A stretch of DNA of 64,000 nucleotides from Edolisoma coerulescens (GCA_013397115.1 VWZW01002320.1:3477062-3541061); one strand, 5' to 3'. Counted from the stretch's first letter, positions 1 to 14,277 are shown. Notes: a model not told the origin generated them from the sequence alone. Translations and numbers: made by a program.

Positions 1-3000
1 ATGGCTCTGAGTTAACCCTAAAGAGAAGATAATGCATCTGAGAAGAAAACACTGTCAGAAGCAGAGTTTCCAATCAGACAAATCCAGGACCATCTCCCAG
101 CAGTGTAAGCACTCAGTTTATACTGTAAATATCACAGCTAATTAATCAGAGCAGAGAGCTGAGTTACACAGCAAATGTTTGTACCAGAGGCAAATTGAAA
201 AGGAGAGGCACAGCAGGGAAAACTTAGAAAGAGCTCTGCAAAGCAGTACAACCATTGCCACTTCATTACCTGGTGCCTCTATTTTGTGTTAGGTATGCAG
301 GCATGCATACTTGAATGTACACACACACTCAGCACTCACAAATCCTCTATGAACTGAACAAAGACAACTGATAGAAGCCACACAAATTAAATTCTTGGCA
401 GTTTTGGTGAGTTCTCGAGTTTAAATCGTAAATAAATAGAGGCCTCTTTCAATAAAACCCTAAAAAAACCCTGAACCATCCATCTGGTTTGCAAGGAGCC
501 CCATTCCTGACAAAGGGCTACGATTCTCACTGGAGGACAGTAGAGTTGGCAACTATTTAGAAAACAATTCATCCGTCAATGAGGTCTCCATCCCATGTGG
601 CTCTCTAAAAGATTTTTGGAGAAATTCTTGCATCATTACCAGGACTGTAGAGTTCAAATCACTTCCTGGAGTTTGGCTACAGCATCATTAAAAAAGAACA
701 ACACTGAACAAGTCTCCTCTTCTTCCTGTAGGCTGATCCCTCAAAGTTCCTGTCTTAGACAGCCCCTGGCCCTAAAGTGGTTTTTCCGCTCTGAATGGTG
801 TTAATAAGCTCTCCCTGTAATAATGATTCAGCAAAGTCCCATCAGTTTTTTGCAGGCAGTTACCAGGATGGCACACCAAGAAAGCTCTACTGTCTTCCTT
901 CCTTCCCTCTCCACACCCAAGCACCACACTTGGAAATGTTTGCTCCTCCGATCCTCTGCCCACCAGTGCAAAACACGGCTTAAGGAGTGTTACATTCCTG
1001 TCAGTACTTGCAGTATTTCCCAAGTCATCAGTTCATAAACTTTGAACTCCTCTGGGAAGTCAGCAAAGCGATATCTGTGTCTCCTGCGATAAGACCCTGC
1101 ACCCTGCATGCCACTCCTCCACTGACATTTCCACCATCCTGAACACAGCGAGGCAGCGACGTAGCTGCCCTGTTAGTGCTCTCCAAATACTGAACAATGC
1201 CAAAAACCAGGCAACTATAGCGAAGACTACACCCAGAAGCTGGGTAAACAAAGATGACCTATATGGGCTCCACCATCTGTTACAGCTTAGTGGTAACTAG
1301 CCACTGCTGAATGGCCATGTGGACGTACTACGAATTCACAGTGTGGGACACAGCTCTCCTTTCCTCCCAACAAGTGAGCCACGAGCCCAGGAATCCTGGG
1401 ATCCAGGACCACAGGCCAATCCCGAACCCTCCAAATGATGAAACTTTGAAAAGGGTACCAGCAAGATGGAGAAATTCAACAGTAAAAAAGGCACGTTTGC
1501 CTTTTCTTTTTGTTTTCTTAATAAGCACAAGAATTTCTGCTTAAAAATGTGGGAGAATGAAGGAGAAAAAAGAAAGGCCTTCGTACTTTGCCCATTAAAA
1601 TATAAGAACAACCCACAAAATCCACAGAAGTTCATTTTCCACAAAAAATTCAAACACAAACCTGTTCAATATTGTATTTCCAATGGAAACACCACTGTAG
1701 AGGTAAATTCACATCTATAATCCCCAGGTATATGTTATATTTCCAACACAGCCTACAGTGGCACAATTTTACTCATATCCCTATTTACAGTTCTGGCCTT
1801 GACCTTCAAAACAAATTTTTACAAATTGAAGAAGCTACAAAAGGGGTGGTCAATTTGGTGAAGAAATGGACAGCCCGTTACTAAAGATTAGCATGGACTG
1901 CTAGCTTTGCAAAGCGAACACTGAACGTTCTGATGCCAGCTACAAATGCTTCTAAGTGTCAGAAGCAGAAAGAGTTACATAAATTAAATGTGCATCTTAA
2001 TATATAACCTGGCCACAAAGCAATTTAAATTTTAAGTGAGGTGTAGGTTTCCAACCATCAAAGTAGTAAGAGTAAATATTCGGGGTAACAAGGCCTCCAG
2101 CAATTCTGATAAGTCACTTTACCTAGCACATGATGGGACTAAATGATGTCAAAGCTTTTCTGTCCTTGTTGATCAAGAACGTCAGTATTAGTGAACAATT
2201 TAAACACAACCACCTTTAAAACAGGAGACAATAGAGGCAAAAAAAAGACACACAGCATGTAGCTCTCTGTCTGAGGTTTCCAAGCAGTATCAGTGGACTT
2301 TAGAGGTAAGGACACCTTCAGTGGATCGAACTAGACACTGTCACCCAAGGTTAGAACTCAATCATCCCAAGGTGAAAAGGGATGTGCAAATGAGGCTTAT
2401 GCTATCCTGAATTTACCCTGGTATTTTATGTTGGTTAAGAATAAACAGGGGAAAAGAAATGTGCACAGCTAAATGAGTATGACTGGTTTGTTTCAAATGA
2501 TTTTTCTCTACAAGACTCCATTCTATGTGTAATTGTTATGTATCCTTCAGTTTGCCCCATGTGTAGTTACTCACTCAAACCTCACCAACCTCTCTTCCTT
2601 CTACATTTTCTGAGCTTAAAATAAAGCTGGACAAAACAGAACGATATCATTTTTTAATGGGATCTGGATCAGAATATAAGGAAGGTGAATTAGAGAAGGC
2701 ACTTCTGGAGAGAACAGCTAGCTGTAGAGAAATATTCTTCTAAAAGGAACCATAAACCCCTCTCCAGTATTTAGATCTTGTCTATCATCTTCAACAGCTG
2801 AGGAGCCCATCCCACCACCGCATCATTTCTGCCCAAAGTGATAACATGCAGTGAAGAGTGTTTCCTCAATTACAGCACAGCACAGCACAATTACACCCAG
2901 AGCCTGGAGAACTGAGTCAACGCTCTCTCCCACCTCATGTCCTACAACAAGACTAGTGCCAAGTGGTACCATGCTGCACTGCTAAACATGACCTCAAACT

Positions 3001-4278
3001 TGCATTCCATGCAAATAAAGCATAGGATAATGTTTGTCACTCTATAGCAAGGAAAATGTCAAATATTCCCCGAAGCTTCTCTACTCAGGAATTCAGACTG
3101 AACTCCGAAAAAGCATGTATGCAACTTTCAGGTACTACCTGACAACAACCCATTGAGCTAGATGTGAAGATGCAGACATAAACAGCATCAAAAAAACCCT
3201 TCTCAGTTCTACCTCTAACACCCCAAATTACAAAACTTGAAGATTTTTGCTTCCTTTCCAAGAGTCTTTGTATGTCCACAAGCAAGCACAACCATGTGAC
3301 TACAGGGAAGAGACTGGCATGGAGGAAATGAAAGGGAGAGAAGGAAATTGTGCATTATCCTTGCATAGAGGTAAGATTAACCTAACATATACATAGCAGA
3401 CTGAAAAATACAATCTGTGCAGGTAAGTTTCCTCAGGTAGAACAGAAGGCATCACAAAGGCAATTAACACAGCTTACATTTAGATAAAGTATTAAATTTT
3501 GTTACATGCTAATATATTCTAAGTACGTTTTTGGAAAAACAATGTCTGTGTATAATACAACAGGAAATCTGAAAGATCAATTTTTCAAATTAGTTATTCA
3601 CTTGAAAGGTTCTGTATGGACAGGAAGACTATGAAAATACCTGCAACTGCAACCAAATGACAGAAATCGTTAAAGCTTCTTTCAACTCAAATATTTATGC
3701 CTCATAAACTCAGCTTGCTGTGTTCTCCAGAGCTCCCTGTCAAGATGAGGTAAGCAAAGCCGGTATCTTCAGCACTGATAGGGGCAGCAGGGGATGCTGC
3801 AGCCTGACTCCCAGCTCCCATTCTCGTCCATGCAGCACGCTTTTTAAGTGTGGCAAACTGTTGGTGCAGCCCTGCTGTGAACTCACATGGGGAACTGGCC
3901 AGAAGTAAAAAACAGAACAAACCAATACAGCTTCCCGCCCTTCTCAATTTTATGGTACAAAGTTTATTTTTTTGTTAAGGACAGAACAATTCTCCAGTTC
4001 AGTCAGAGCAGGGCCTCACAAATAGTTTTGCCAGCACAATTTAGAGGGCACCCCACCACAGGAGCACGGAGAAGAACAAGTGTGAATAGCCTGAATGCCA
4101 AAGACTGTCTCATAAAAGCTGCTGATCACAGTAACCCTGTATCTTGCAATCTCTCTCCTGCAGTCACTGGTACTTGGATTTTTTGCTAATGTTCCTTGCA
4201 TCCCAACAACCTGAGGTCAAAAACCTTTTGTGGTTAAGCAGATTTAGGTTTCATCTCCCCTTGAAATGTATACTGTAC
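1..4278. other. Intron 6 of TMEM131L, no exon recognised
   Basis: This is AT-rich sequence downstream of exon 6 on the minus strand. I looked for the expected next segment of the protein (around the family QVQLECSL motif) and found none, so exon 7 probably lies beyond the left edge. Short open frames here, including a hydrophobic 63-codon one at 1060-1251 minus, lack splice context or family resemblance. Confidence 0.55.
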
Positions 4279-4389
4279 CAGTGTGTGTGATGCCTGGATG
4301 TTCTGAATGTGTGGAAGCAGTAAGTAGGCATTAGCCAGCTGCACTTTAGGTTCTTCTGGAGAAGACATCAGAGTTCCTGTTCCAAAAAC
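4279..4389 (-). CDS. TMEM131L: TMEM131L exon 6 (3' boundary uncertain)
   Basis: The acceptor is a T-rich tract ending aataccag and the exon opens in phase 0 as VFGTGTLMSSPEEPKVQLAN, then AYLLLPHIQNIQASHTL. The QLANAYLLLP..QNIQ stretch aligns with QLPNAYFLLPKVQSIQ as I recall it in the family. The proposed donor CTG|gtacag gives exactly 37 codons and phase 0, but is a weak match to consensus. Without splicing there, the frame continues VQYTFQGEMKPKSA to a stop at 4234-4236. The family resemblance fades at about the proposed donor, which supports splicing there. Confidence 0.85.
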
Positions 4390-6394
4390 CTGGTATTAAA
4401 AAAAACGTCATTACATCAACACCTAGAATTTCAGTTGTAACAGCAACTTCCAAAACTATTTTGCTAGTAACAACAACCTTCCCAAGAAACAGATCAGTTT
4501 TTCACATTAGATTCTTTTAAAGGACAATAAACATAAAGTTGCAATGTAGAAAGTAATCATACACATGAATGGCACTTTTGAATCGTCACTCATTCAGGCA
4601 CTATTACAAAGACAAAGCATTCACCAGCAGAGCCTCAGGTGATCTCAAAAAGAAAGTATCTAAATTCTCCTACTATTCTTCAGGCAATTACAATACACAT
4701 ATCACGATCTGGGAGTGCAGTAATTTCTGAGAAAACTTTGTTACTAGTCCCAGTGAATACGGAATTCAATGGCTTTGCCTTAAAAACTGAGTAAAACATT
4801 TTTTCATTATTTTGGTTTTTAAAGACTGCAGTTTTCAGAACACTATAAGATTTGGATGGTTCTACTGCATTTATATTTTGTTCCACCAAGATTAGTTTAT
4901 GACAACAACTGGGGGGTGTGGAGCCAGGAGGGATCAAGGAGGCAGGGGATCATTAGAGGCTAAGAAAAATTACCTGGGGCTTTTCACTTGTATGCAAAGA
5001 TTTATTATTTTTTAATAGGAAAAGTCCACATTTTTTTTAATTGAGAGGATAATAAAATGCATTCTATGTTCACTGAAGATCTCTGACTACAGATAGAAAA
5101 TACCAGAACAAAGGGAATATGCCTTTCTTTTTTAAGGCAGGTATTTATAAAGTACATTTTACTATAATGGTACCTCGTCTCCATTTGGGTGATCCTTCCG
5201 TACGTACTCTTGCATAAATGCATTAGAAACTTCAAATGTTTCAAGGCTTTGGGGCTCTCAAGAGCACTCTAACTGTGCATCAGACACTCAAGTCATGCCT
5301 CCTTTTGAAACTCTTAAACTTAATGCGAGCTGAAAACACGGGTAGCTACTTCCTCTGTCTCAGGTGGCTGGTGAAAATGTCCATGAAAACCAGTCTGCTA
5401 CTGACTTTTGCAGCAGCCCAACGCGAAACAAACCGATTTCGAGGTGAAACTGACAACTACTTCCCTCCAACTTGTTGATAAAAGGCTGAGCTGATGGGGC
5501 AATAAATGAAGGGGTCAGGAGTGAGAGCAGGGAGGGGAGAGATGTCAAAAAGGAAAGGTCAATCACTCTATAATGCACTTTTTCCTCATCTTTGATGAAA
5601 TGTTCCTGCCAAATGTGGCATCACCTCTAATAAATACTAGATAAATGCAACATTTGTATTAAAACCCCATGTATTTCAACTGAACTTACCTAAGCTTCTA
5701 TTTAAGAAGCTTTGCTTTCCAGCACAGTATCAAAGTATAGGAATGAAATAGTCTGATGATTGATTAAAGCTACCACTCTTTTTAAATCATTAAATTCAGA
5801 GTTACGATTTTTCTTCATCAAAATAATAAAAGCCAAGAATTTGGAGTATATTGTGTCCCTTATAAAATTATTAAAAAGCTAAAGACCTGCTTGAATTCAC
5901 CAGTTAGTCAGAAAACAGACAGCTTTAATGCACAACCATTACTTCAACTTCCATGCTTTAAGGGCCTAAACCTCTCACCCTGTGCTACATCCCCAATGTG
6001 TTCCCATAAAATCTTGCAGAGTGGCTGAAAACCACCTAAAATATTTCCTAATGGGTTTTTCCTAACAAATGCATTCCAGCACAGTGCAGTCTAGACTGCA
6101 CTAATATATGAAACCAATTAGACCATGATCTTTTAAGGACACACATACAAATACACTTGGTTTTACCACCACAAGTAGCCCCACTAACAGCAGTAATTTT
6201 AACCATATACATGTATGTGATCATTACACTAGCACAATCTGGTAAAAAGGATGAATTGTTAATACTACCCCACCTGATCTGTATCAGGAATTCAATGAAC
6301 TTTCAAAGTCCCTAAAATTATGAAAATCACTTTTTAAAACACAAGTAAATCCAAAACCCAAGCTAAAAATAAGAGTATGAAAGTACTGATATAC
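4390..6394. other. Intron 5 of TMEM131L
   Basis: This 2-kb AT-rich intron lies between exons 5 and 6. No repeat family or RNA gene was recognised. A small inverted repeat lies at 5692-5712, with 8-bp arms aagcttct and agaagctt around a 5-nt loop. Confidence 0.75.
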
Positions 6395-6511
6395 CTGATA
6401 TGAAAGTACTCCATGAGATGAGGTATTTATAAATAATGAGCTTTCAACACTGCCTTCTTCTGTTGGCAGGAAGAGTACTCTGAAAGATATCTTTCCCATC
6501 GCTGGAATCAC
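6395..6511 (-). CDS. TMEM131L: TMEM131L exon 5
   Basis: This exon is 117 nt, exactly 39 codons, phase 0 at both ends, with acceptor tctctgcag and donor CAG|gtatat. It encodes VIPAMGKISFRVLFLPTEEG followed by SVESSLFINTSSHGVLSYQ. This is the most recognisable piece in the window and nearly matches remembered vertebrate TMEM131L. It forms the core beta strands of the PapD-like domain. The frame stays open past the donor into the intron, but only the 39 codons resemble the family. Confidence 0.95.
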
Positions 6512-7565
6512 CTGCAGAGACCACAAAGAAGCTTGCTTGCTTGGTGCCAGGTGATCACACACTCACCACTCGGTCACAGGGCCCAGAGGACATTTCCATA
6601 TGTACATCCCTGTCTGTAGATCCCACTAAGCAGAACCTCAGTGCTGAGAAGTTTCATCCGTGCACAACTCTCAACTGTTACTACTGAGACCACACAGCAG
6701 CTTGCCAGTTACGGCTGGAGTTTCTCAGCTAGCATGGGGCTTGATCAGTCAAGGCTTCTTTTTGCATAAGATCCTGACCATGCAGCACCACCAGCCTCTG
6801 CATGCCCAAAAACACTTCCCCACACAGAGGCAGATGGCTATTGCAAAGTGAATCAATGCCCCTGTGACCCACACATCAGTCAAAGCTGAACTTGGGCAAC
6901 ACTGTTAGCAATCACATAGTCTGGCTGGAGGAACAATGACATTTATGTCTGCACAGTAATGCCCATTCAGCTACGGTAAAAGCAAAAATCAGATGAAAAC
7001 ATAATAAAACCCCTTTGCACATGAGCAGAGGATAAAAACTGGGCTTCATCCAACTGAGATCACAGCAATTCATTCTTAGCATGCATTATATTGTTATACA
7101 TTGTTAAAAAAAATCAGAGTTAAAATAATGGTCTTAGATCATAAAGGCAATTATGCCCATAATTGCAACACAAAATACATAAAACATTTCACTGCAGGTT
7201 TTTCTGACAAATATGCAAGGCCATTCAAAAGACTGAAAATTCATGGCTGTAAAACACCCACATGCCTATGGATTACTGCATAATGCTGCTTAGAGCAGAA
7301 TGAGATTTAAACAGCCTCTCTAACATTGAAAAATTCTTCTCTTCCTCTGTTACTGTCAAACACACTCCCTACTGTAGGTTTTGGATGTCTTCTCCCAAAC
7401 AAGTCTAAGTAGAAGTGAACAAAAAAAACCACTAGCAAAACAGAAAAAGAGTTGGAGGTCCTACAAAAAAGCACAGAAACATAGAATGAAGAGCTTATGC
7501 CAAAGGAAGCACGAAGGCTTGGCACTTGGCCATTACATAGTTTCCAAAAGTACATCAACACTCAC
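6512..7565. other. Intron 4 of TMEM131L
   Basis: This 1.05-kb intron lies between exons 4 and 5. Nothing else was recognised in it. Confidence 0.8.
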
Positions 7566-7689
7566 CCGGCTATGAGTAGGAGACACATGAAACTGCCTAG
7601 TAGCTGTAAACACTGAATTGACTACAACATCTCTATCTCTACTAGGGTTGTAGGCATGTAGCATTTTAGCTCTGGGTAACCCCAGTAAC
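7566..7689 (-). CDS. TMEM131L: TMEM131L exon 4
   Basis: This 124-nt exon has a long pyrimidine tract before ctttag and a donor CGG|gtgagt. One base completes Gln, followed by exactly 41 codons. The translation includes AKMLHAYNPSRD and DVVVNSVFTATRQFHV, matching the remembered family segment AKILHAYNPSRDSEVVVNSV. This is part of the first luminal PapD-like domain. Several residues near the end (VSPTHSR) differ from the mammalian form as I recall it. The exon ends in phase 0. Confidence 0.92.
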
Positions 7690-8607
7690 CTAAAGCAGGG
7701 GAAAAAAAAAGAGAGAGAAATAAATGATTTGCTTCATCAGCACAGGCAGTGGATAAAAGAAGCAACACAAATCACCCTAAAACATGTTGATCTGCAACAA
7801 TTACCTACTTGTAATTAATCTTTGGAAACACTCCAAACAAATTTTGCCTTCAGTATACAAAGGCAAATACGTAACACTGCAATGTGAGGTACACTTAGCC
7901 AAAACTCATTGGAGTAACTAGGAGTTAAAGGAAAAAATAACCCTTAAAAGCACAAAGTTTTGAATAAAAATGTTTCAATAACTGATTGTTTTGTCAGCTA
8001 AAGCAATGATTCTCTTAAGGCTAGCTTTAGCTAGTACATCCTAAACCCCAACATCTTAGACATTCCTCCAGTGCACCCTCTTAAATATTCCTTTAACTCA
8101 CAAGGGGACTGCGTTTCTTTTTGGTTACTGATACATCAAAGGCTGATTATCACTTATGAACAATTTTTTAAGTTTTCTTAAAAGAGTACTAAGAAAAATC
8201 TCACTTATTCTACCAGCATGTTTTTCTTGGGACTCTCTGGATTTTCTTTTCAGAATTTAAAGGAAACAAGAAGCTCTTCCTCCACTAGAAAGACAATCTT
8301 TCAAAAAACGAACAACCAGCATGAACCAATTATTTGACATCCATCCAGAATCACTTGAAATGTACACCCAGAATGCATTATATTCCCTATTAGCTTTTCC
8401 TCCTTCTCAGAACTATGTTGACTTTAACCTACAAAACACTCCAAGGCAGGAAATGCACTTCCAGCCCTGCGGCAATTATTTACTACTTCTCTGTTTTTCA
8501 GAGGATGGCATGATCCCAGGTAATGCTTTTTACCCAAATGGAGCCCAGTATAGCTGTTCCTCCACACTTCATTATTTACCAAAATAACAATAACGTAAGA
8601 TACTCAC
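7690..8607. other. Intron 3 of TMEM131L
   Basis: This 0.9-kb intron lies between exons 3 and 4. On the plus strand an 18-nt stretch near 8501-8518 happens to be flanked by ag and gt. It is antisense to the gene and was rejected as an exon. Confidence 0.8.
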
Positions 8608-8679
8608 TGCATTCCAAAATGCAGAACTGATGGGTGAAAATGTAAGGCCTTCCCATTTGGAGGCATCTTTGCTGAGAAG
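8608..8679 (-). CDS. TMEM131L: TMEM131L exon 3
   Basis: This 72-nt exon follows a strong acceptor (cttcttttcag) and ends at GCA|gtgagt. One base finishes the Ser codon from exon 2, then come 23 codons including KALHFHPSVLHFGM, then two bases (CA) of a Gln codon finished by exon 4. The LHFxPSVLxFG motif marks the start of the first PapD-like/TMEM131-like domain in this family. It lies after the 27-kb intron 2 and opens the tight cluster of exons 3-6. Confidence 0.88.
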
Positions 8680-11600
8680 CTGAAAAGAAGGGAAAAGAAG
8701 CCATGATTAATATTTAGTGGACATGATGCTACAATCTGCAGGGAAGGAAGATACATAACAGGCTCTTAACTCTTTATATTCTGAACCTCCCTTCCTTGCA
8801 CAGGTCTCCCCAGTCATGCTGACACACCTGTTTATGGGGCTGTGCAGGGAACTACAGAGGGAAAACAGCTGGAAAGAGTCCTGAGGAATGAAAACTTCGT
8901 CAGCATGGAACAGATCCCCAGTCTTATCAGTCAGACATCTATACAAGCACTGGTACGAGCACACCTGAGAGATGCAGAGGTAGAGGAGTAAACAACAGCT
9001 TGGGCAAAAGCAGACATCAAAAGAAGTGCTTGTATAGCTGTGGCTTTAATACAAAAGCCAGTTCATTTCTTCTATGCAAAAGAGAGTAAGAAACACTGTG
9101 AAGCACATACATCATCATCTTTCCTTTGCCCTACAAAAATTCACAATAAAGTTTCCATCAGTTCTAGCACATTTTTAGCTTATTCCAACATTACTCAATA
9201 CCCTGTAACATAGAAATTCCAAGATGTCTTCACCATTTTCTCAATTAAAACTTGTCCTCCGCAAGTCCCAACAACCACAGTGGTAAGAAAGAAGCCCAGC
9301 ATCTCTTCATGTTATCGGCATACTCAGTGCTACTCTGTGTTAAAAGCTTCCCGAGAAGCAGTCTGCATGTTGAATAGTCAGAACCAGTTTCATCTTAACT
9401 GGATGATGTTAATAAGCATCCTAGCAAGGATGAGTCCGAGAAAGGAGAGATGGACTGTGGTCTCATTAGTTATCCATCTGCTTTGCATAATTTGTGGTAG
9501 TACAGTCAAGTGGTTCCCAATTTAAAACCGTAGTTCTGTAACATTACACCTTTAATATCTCTTAGTGTGTACATAATCCTGCTGTTATATTCCAAAGCAA
9601 CAGACATAATAATTTATTATCAGTCAGGAAAAATAATGTTTATTATTATGAAAACCCACAACTTTTATGAAAACACGGAATCAGAGAAGGGAGAAAACTC
9701 CCTCGCTACTGCAGCAGGCGGAATGCAATATATCCAGGTAGTATTCCTGAGGAGCTGCTAGTGACAGTCTCCTTCCAACCACCTTGTCTCTGCAGCAGCC
9801 AGCTCTTGCTCCATTCCTAGAAACATTGCAGCAACCAGCACCTTCTTCCCCTTCCAAAAATCAGCCTCAGGGATGTACCCAGAAGGTAAGTCTGAGTACT
9901 GTTGTAAACACATACAATTTAAAATTACTACTATAGTACAAGCCACAGACATTTGGGGAAGACACATTTCTCAAAGGCCCTCTGATCCTTTTGTTGTATG
10001 CATACACATAAACAGCAGAATAAAAGTTAAGCCAGTGGTTTATGCACTACAGTACGACCTTGAACCCCACCACTGCTTAAGTTTCTAGCATCTTACAGGT
10101 AGTGCTGAAATATCTGTTCTTACCAGAAAAATCTGTGCTGAGAACAGCAAGAACTTGAGTGCCTCTCTTTGCCAATTCATATAATTGGCAGTAGCTCTCC
10201 AAGACTTACTAACCCTCCTTCTGAGGAACTCTAGCAGCATCAGCTCTTTTCCTCTCAACTCTTGCTCTTTGCAAAAGGAACCAAATGCACCAGCTGGGTG
10301 CAAACCCAGCTGTGAATGTAAGAGACTGCATTTCATTTGGTCTAGATGAACAAGGCCGTGCTGTAGCACTGGCTCTTAAAAATGGACTGTATTGCTCTTC
10401 AGCCAACCCTCTACTAGTCAAAAAATGGGAAAAGCCCTATGAGAGTAGCAGCAGGAGGATCCCAGGAGTGCCGTTTATTCCTTCTGGAGAAGGCAGTCTG
10501 GACCTTGGGTGGCTGAAGCCAAGACTCAGTTAACAAACTCTGCAGGCTCCGAGCTGGCTCCTGACCATGGAGACAACTTTGGAGCATCCCTGCACACCGC
10601 TTGACCAGAATGGTCCCATGATTACAAGTCATCCAGCTTCTGCTTTGCACCCCACTAAAGCTGCCAAATCGCTTCAAGCTCCAGCCTGGCCCCGAAAGCA
10701 GAACAGCCACATTCCTATGGCGCCGTGCCCATCACCCAGCCCACTGTCCAGCTCCAGGGCGTCTGCACCGCTTATCAGTGGCCCCGATGCAGTGCCAAAA
10801 CATAACTTGAGAGCTGAGTTTCTTCAACAACAGAACCAGTGGAAAGAGAACTACCACTGTTTTGGGTTGTTTTTTTTTTCCCCACAACGGAAAAGATGAC
10901 AAGCTGGAATAATGGGAATGGGCAGGAGAACATTCTGCTCGTGACACTCGAACAACTAGGATGCACTTTGAAGTGCATCACTACACAGAGAAAGAGACAG
11001 GCCCATCTACATTAGAAGTGTACTTCTCCAGTTACTGTCTCTAAAAGGCAGCTGGAAGCTGGCAGAAGCTGGCAGAACACCATTCCGCACCCCCGCGCTC
11101 CAAACACAATTCAGATCTCTGCGAGGGATCTGATACAGAAATCAACACCAAGGCAATTTATTGAGACATTTAAAATTCGAAGTTGCTTTTAACAAAAAAA
11201 ATTACTTTTTTTCCTCTAAGAACATCATCTCACCAATAGATTCACCTCAAATTATGCCAAAAATTGCTCTTTAGCTACAGATGACGTGTCCAAAAAAGTA
11301 CGTGGATCCTTTCACGAGAATGTCACAGGCTTGGGAAAGACAGAAATATCTGCCTAAGAATGGAAGTCTTGAAACAACAAATGTGGAGAAACAGGCCTCT
11401 TCACAACAGAAAAAGCCCAGTTTCCAGCTACTCTTTCATTGCTTTTAAAATCTGTTAACATCCCATTGAGCATGCCATCTAACAAAGCTGGACCACACCC
11501 TCCATGGCATCTGTCGTTTTTGGTGGCAGACCAGCTGAACAACAACTCCTGAATGACAGATTTTGATAGAGCAATTCAATTCCAACATTTCAGGGGACAT

Positions 11601-14277
11601 TTTTAAGCACAAATGAACTGGAGGGAAACAGGAGAAAGAAACAGAAGAGGGGAAGGAAATTCTTGGCAATTACTTTGAACACTCAGTGTGCATCAAAAAC
11701 CTAGTTTAAATGGTGCTGTTATCCCCTCCGAGCCTAACAATTCAATGCCCTCCCTCCTCTCCATCCACACAATATGACACAGTGAACCATCCATTTCCAG
11801 GAAAAAAGAGTAAGAAAAATTGAAACATTGAGGAGGTGAGGGAGGGCACCACATGGTAACCCAGGGCACCAGGAAGATTTCGGCACAGGTTCTGGCAGGA
11901 AAGGTGAGGGTGAGCCCATGAAACCTTCAGCTCATCACTCTCACTTGCAGAAAACACCCAGTAGAGAGAGACAAATCCTGAGCGTGCACACAACCATCAG
12001 GAATGCCTACTGGGGAGAAAGATGGATGTGGAGCTGAGAAAAGCAGGCTGGAGGGAAGGTGGGGTAAGGAAGAGGAAGAGGGGAGAAGAGCAGGATGGAG
12101 GAATGCAAGCACCTGTGCAAGCAGAGGAACACATAACTCTACAGCAGCATTTTTAGGGGATTTTGTTGCTGTTTTTTAAAAGGTGCATGAGCTGTAGAAT
12201 GTTAAGCCACCATACTCCTTCCACTAAGAAGCCCCAGAGGTGCTTGAACATGGAGAAGTTCCAGCCTTTTACAACATTTCCTGCTTCAGGAAAGAACATT
12301 TTGATGTCCTGTTGATGTGGGACTAACAAAAGGAGATGCTAATACAGGAGCTAATACAGCTAATAATGCCAAAGAGTGCTGTTAAATACAGCATTGAAAT
12401 TGTTTTGACCTTGCTTCTTTCTAGTCCGTGATGTATTAAGTAAATATAGGTAAACAACCAGGTCAGTATTTACAGTCCCAAACCCTAATATTATTATGCA
12501 ATGTATATTACAAACATTTGTTTGAAATAAGCAAAATCCTTATATTTCCCCCAAAGTCTATCAGAAACAGATCTTTTTTCACAGGAGATTTATTCATACT
12601 TCACTGATCAAAACCACAGGAGCAACATTTCTCCTAAAAATCCAAACAAAAGAGCAGATCTATTCTGAATAAATTGCTGGAGATTGCATTGGGATTTTTT
12701 GTTTGGTTTTTTTTTTAATGGAACTTTAAAACTTAGTTAATTCATCTGATTATACACATAAAACACTCAATTCTGCAGAATAAGCTGCATCTGACCAGAA
12801 GTGAAGGACACTTCCTGGAAGGAAGGTTATCCCAATGTTGCTGTTTCTTCTATTAGCTCCTTTAAGTCTTCCTTGTATCTTTATTTATTCACTTGAATTG
12901 ATTACTTCATACTATCTTAGTATGCATATTATCTGATGATTCAGATAGCAACGTCTGTAGGTGAAAATAATCGCAAATGCTGCTTGGTTCCCTTTCTTCT
13001 TCCTTCCTTTTTGTATGCTTTGTTCACAGCACATGCTGAAAAAGCAAGTCGGGGAAAGGCATTTTATTGTCGGGTCTTTTGCTTTATGGCTGCAGGGTTT
13101 TCTTGGAAGCAGCAAGCAAAAAGGACTTGATTCTTAAACATACAAGTCTTTTTTGAGTTGATCTATTTAGGCAGTACTCTTTTATTTTTCAGTATATTGA
13201 TAAAAGTAAAATATTACTTGTGTTGAGCATTTTGGCACTTTGCACCACCGGTGCAGCGATGTTAATGAACCCACAAGATCAGGTTTTGAGATATGAAAGC
13301 GTGTATGCATTGTACAGGAAAGCACATTTTTTATGCAAACTGAAAACAGAAAAGGAAATAAAATGGCTCATTTACTGACTAATTTTAGATTCATTCCTCT
13401 AGACTACACCTGATAAAGAAAAAGCAGAATGGAATGCAACCACCAAGCCAGATAGTTTTAATCATTCTGATTACAGCTGATGCAAAGAAATTATTCTGAC
13501 AAATGAAAACAGGTAATTAATAGGTAATTGACATAGAAATAGAAAAAGCAGATGAATCAAAGTCTAATGCAGAGCTAAAACAAAGCTTTGGTTTGTCATA
13601 TCACTAGTCCCTCTCTTCTCTCAACTTTCCCTTTACCAAAGGCAGTAAAAGCACCAACCAGTATTAGGAACATTAAAAGTGCAGCTCCTGAAAGACACAC
13701 AGGTAGCTTTGAAAGAGATAATGAAATTGTTTGGAAATATAAAATTAAAACTTCAGTTTACTATCAAGGCAACTCTGCCAAAACCAGAATCGGGAACAGT
13801 TTTAAAGTATGATTTTTTTGTAACCTTAACTTCCTTCCTAGAGGCAGAAAGAGTCCTCAGAAACCAGGAAATTGTCCAGCTTGCAATAGCCCTGCACCAT
13901 TCATGGGCAAGCTGTATGTGGTGTGTCCCTGTGGGGCTCTGGCACCTGGAGAAGAGCAGTCACACTTGCCACCTCAGCTCCAGAGACTCACAGGACTTCT
14001 CCTGGAGCCCTGTACCGACCTGTGGCCACACATGAACCATTCGGTCTTTCTAGATTTTTTTTACTTTTTAAAGAAAAAGAATGACCAACAGGTAAAAGAA
14101 CACAAATGTGAATTTTGAACACTGGAAACCCAGAAATCCAAAGGCTCCCTTATTTTTAGCACCGCATTTTTTAGGGAAGAGAGGGAGGACTGACTCACTG
14201 CTTCTGAATGCTTGGGATTTGTAACCCATCATTAGGAATTCACTTACATGCTTTACCAGAGAGCTGTGCTGCTTCTG

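Noticed and set aside
1060..1251. Hydrophobic 63-codon minus-strand frame that could look like a membrane segment
   Set aside because: It does not match the TMEM131L membrane segment as I recall it and lacks convincing splice sites; likely chance.
8501..8518. 18-nt micro-exon-like segment on the plus strand (tttttcag ... gtaatg)
   Set aside because: It is antisense to TMEM131L intron 3 and has no partner exons.
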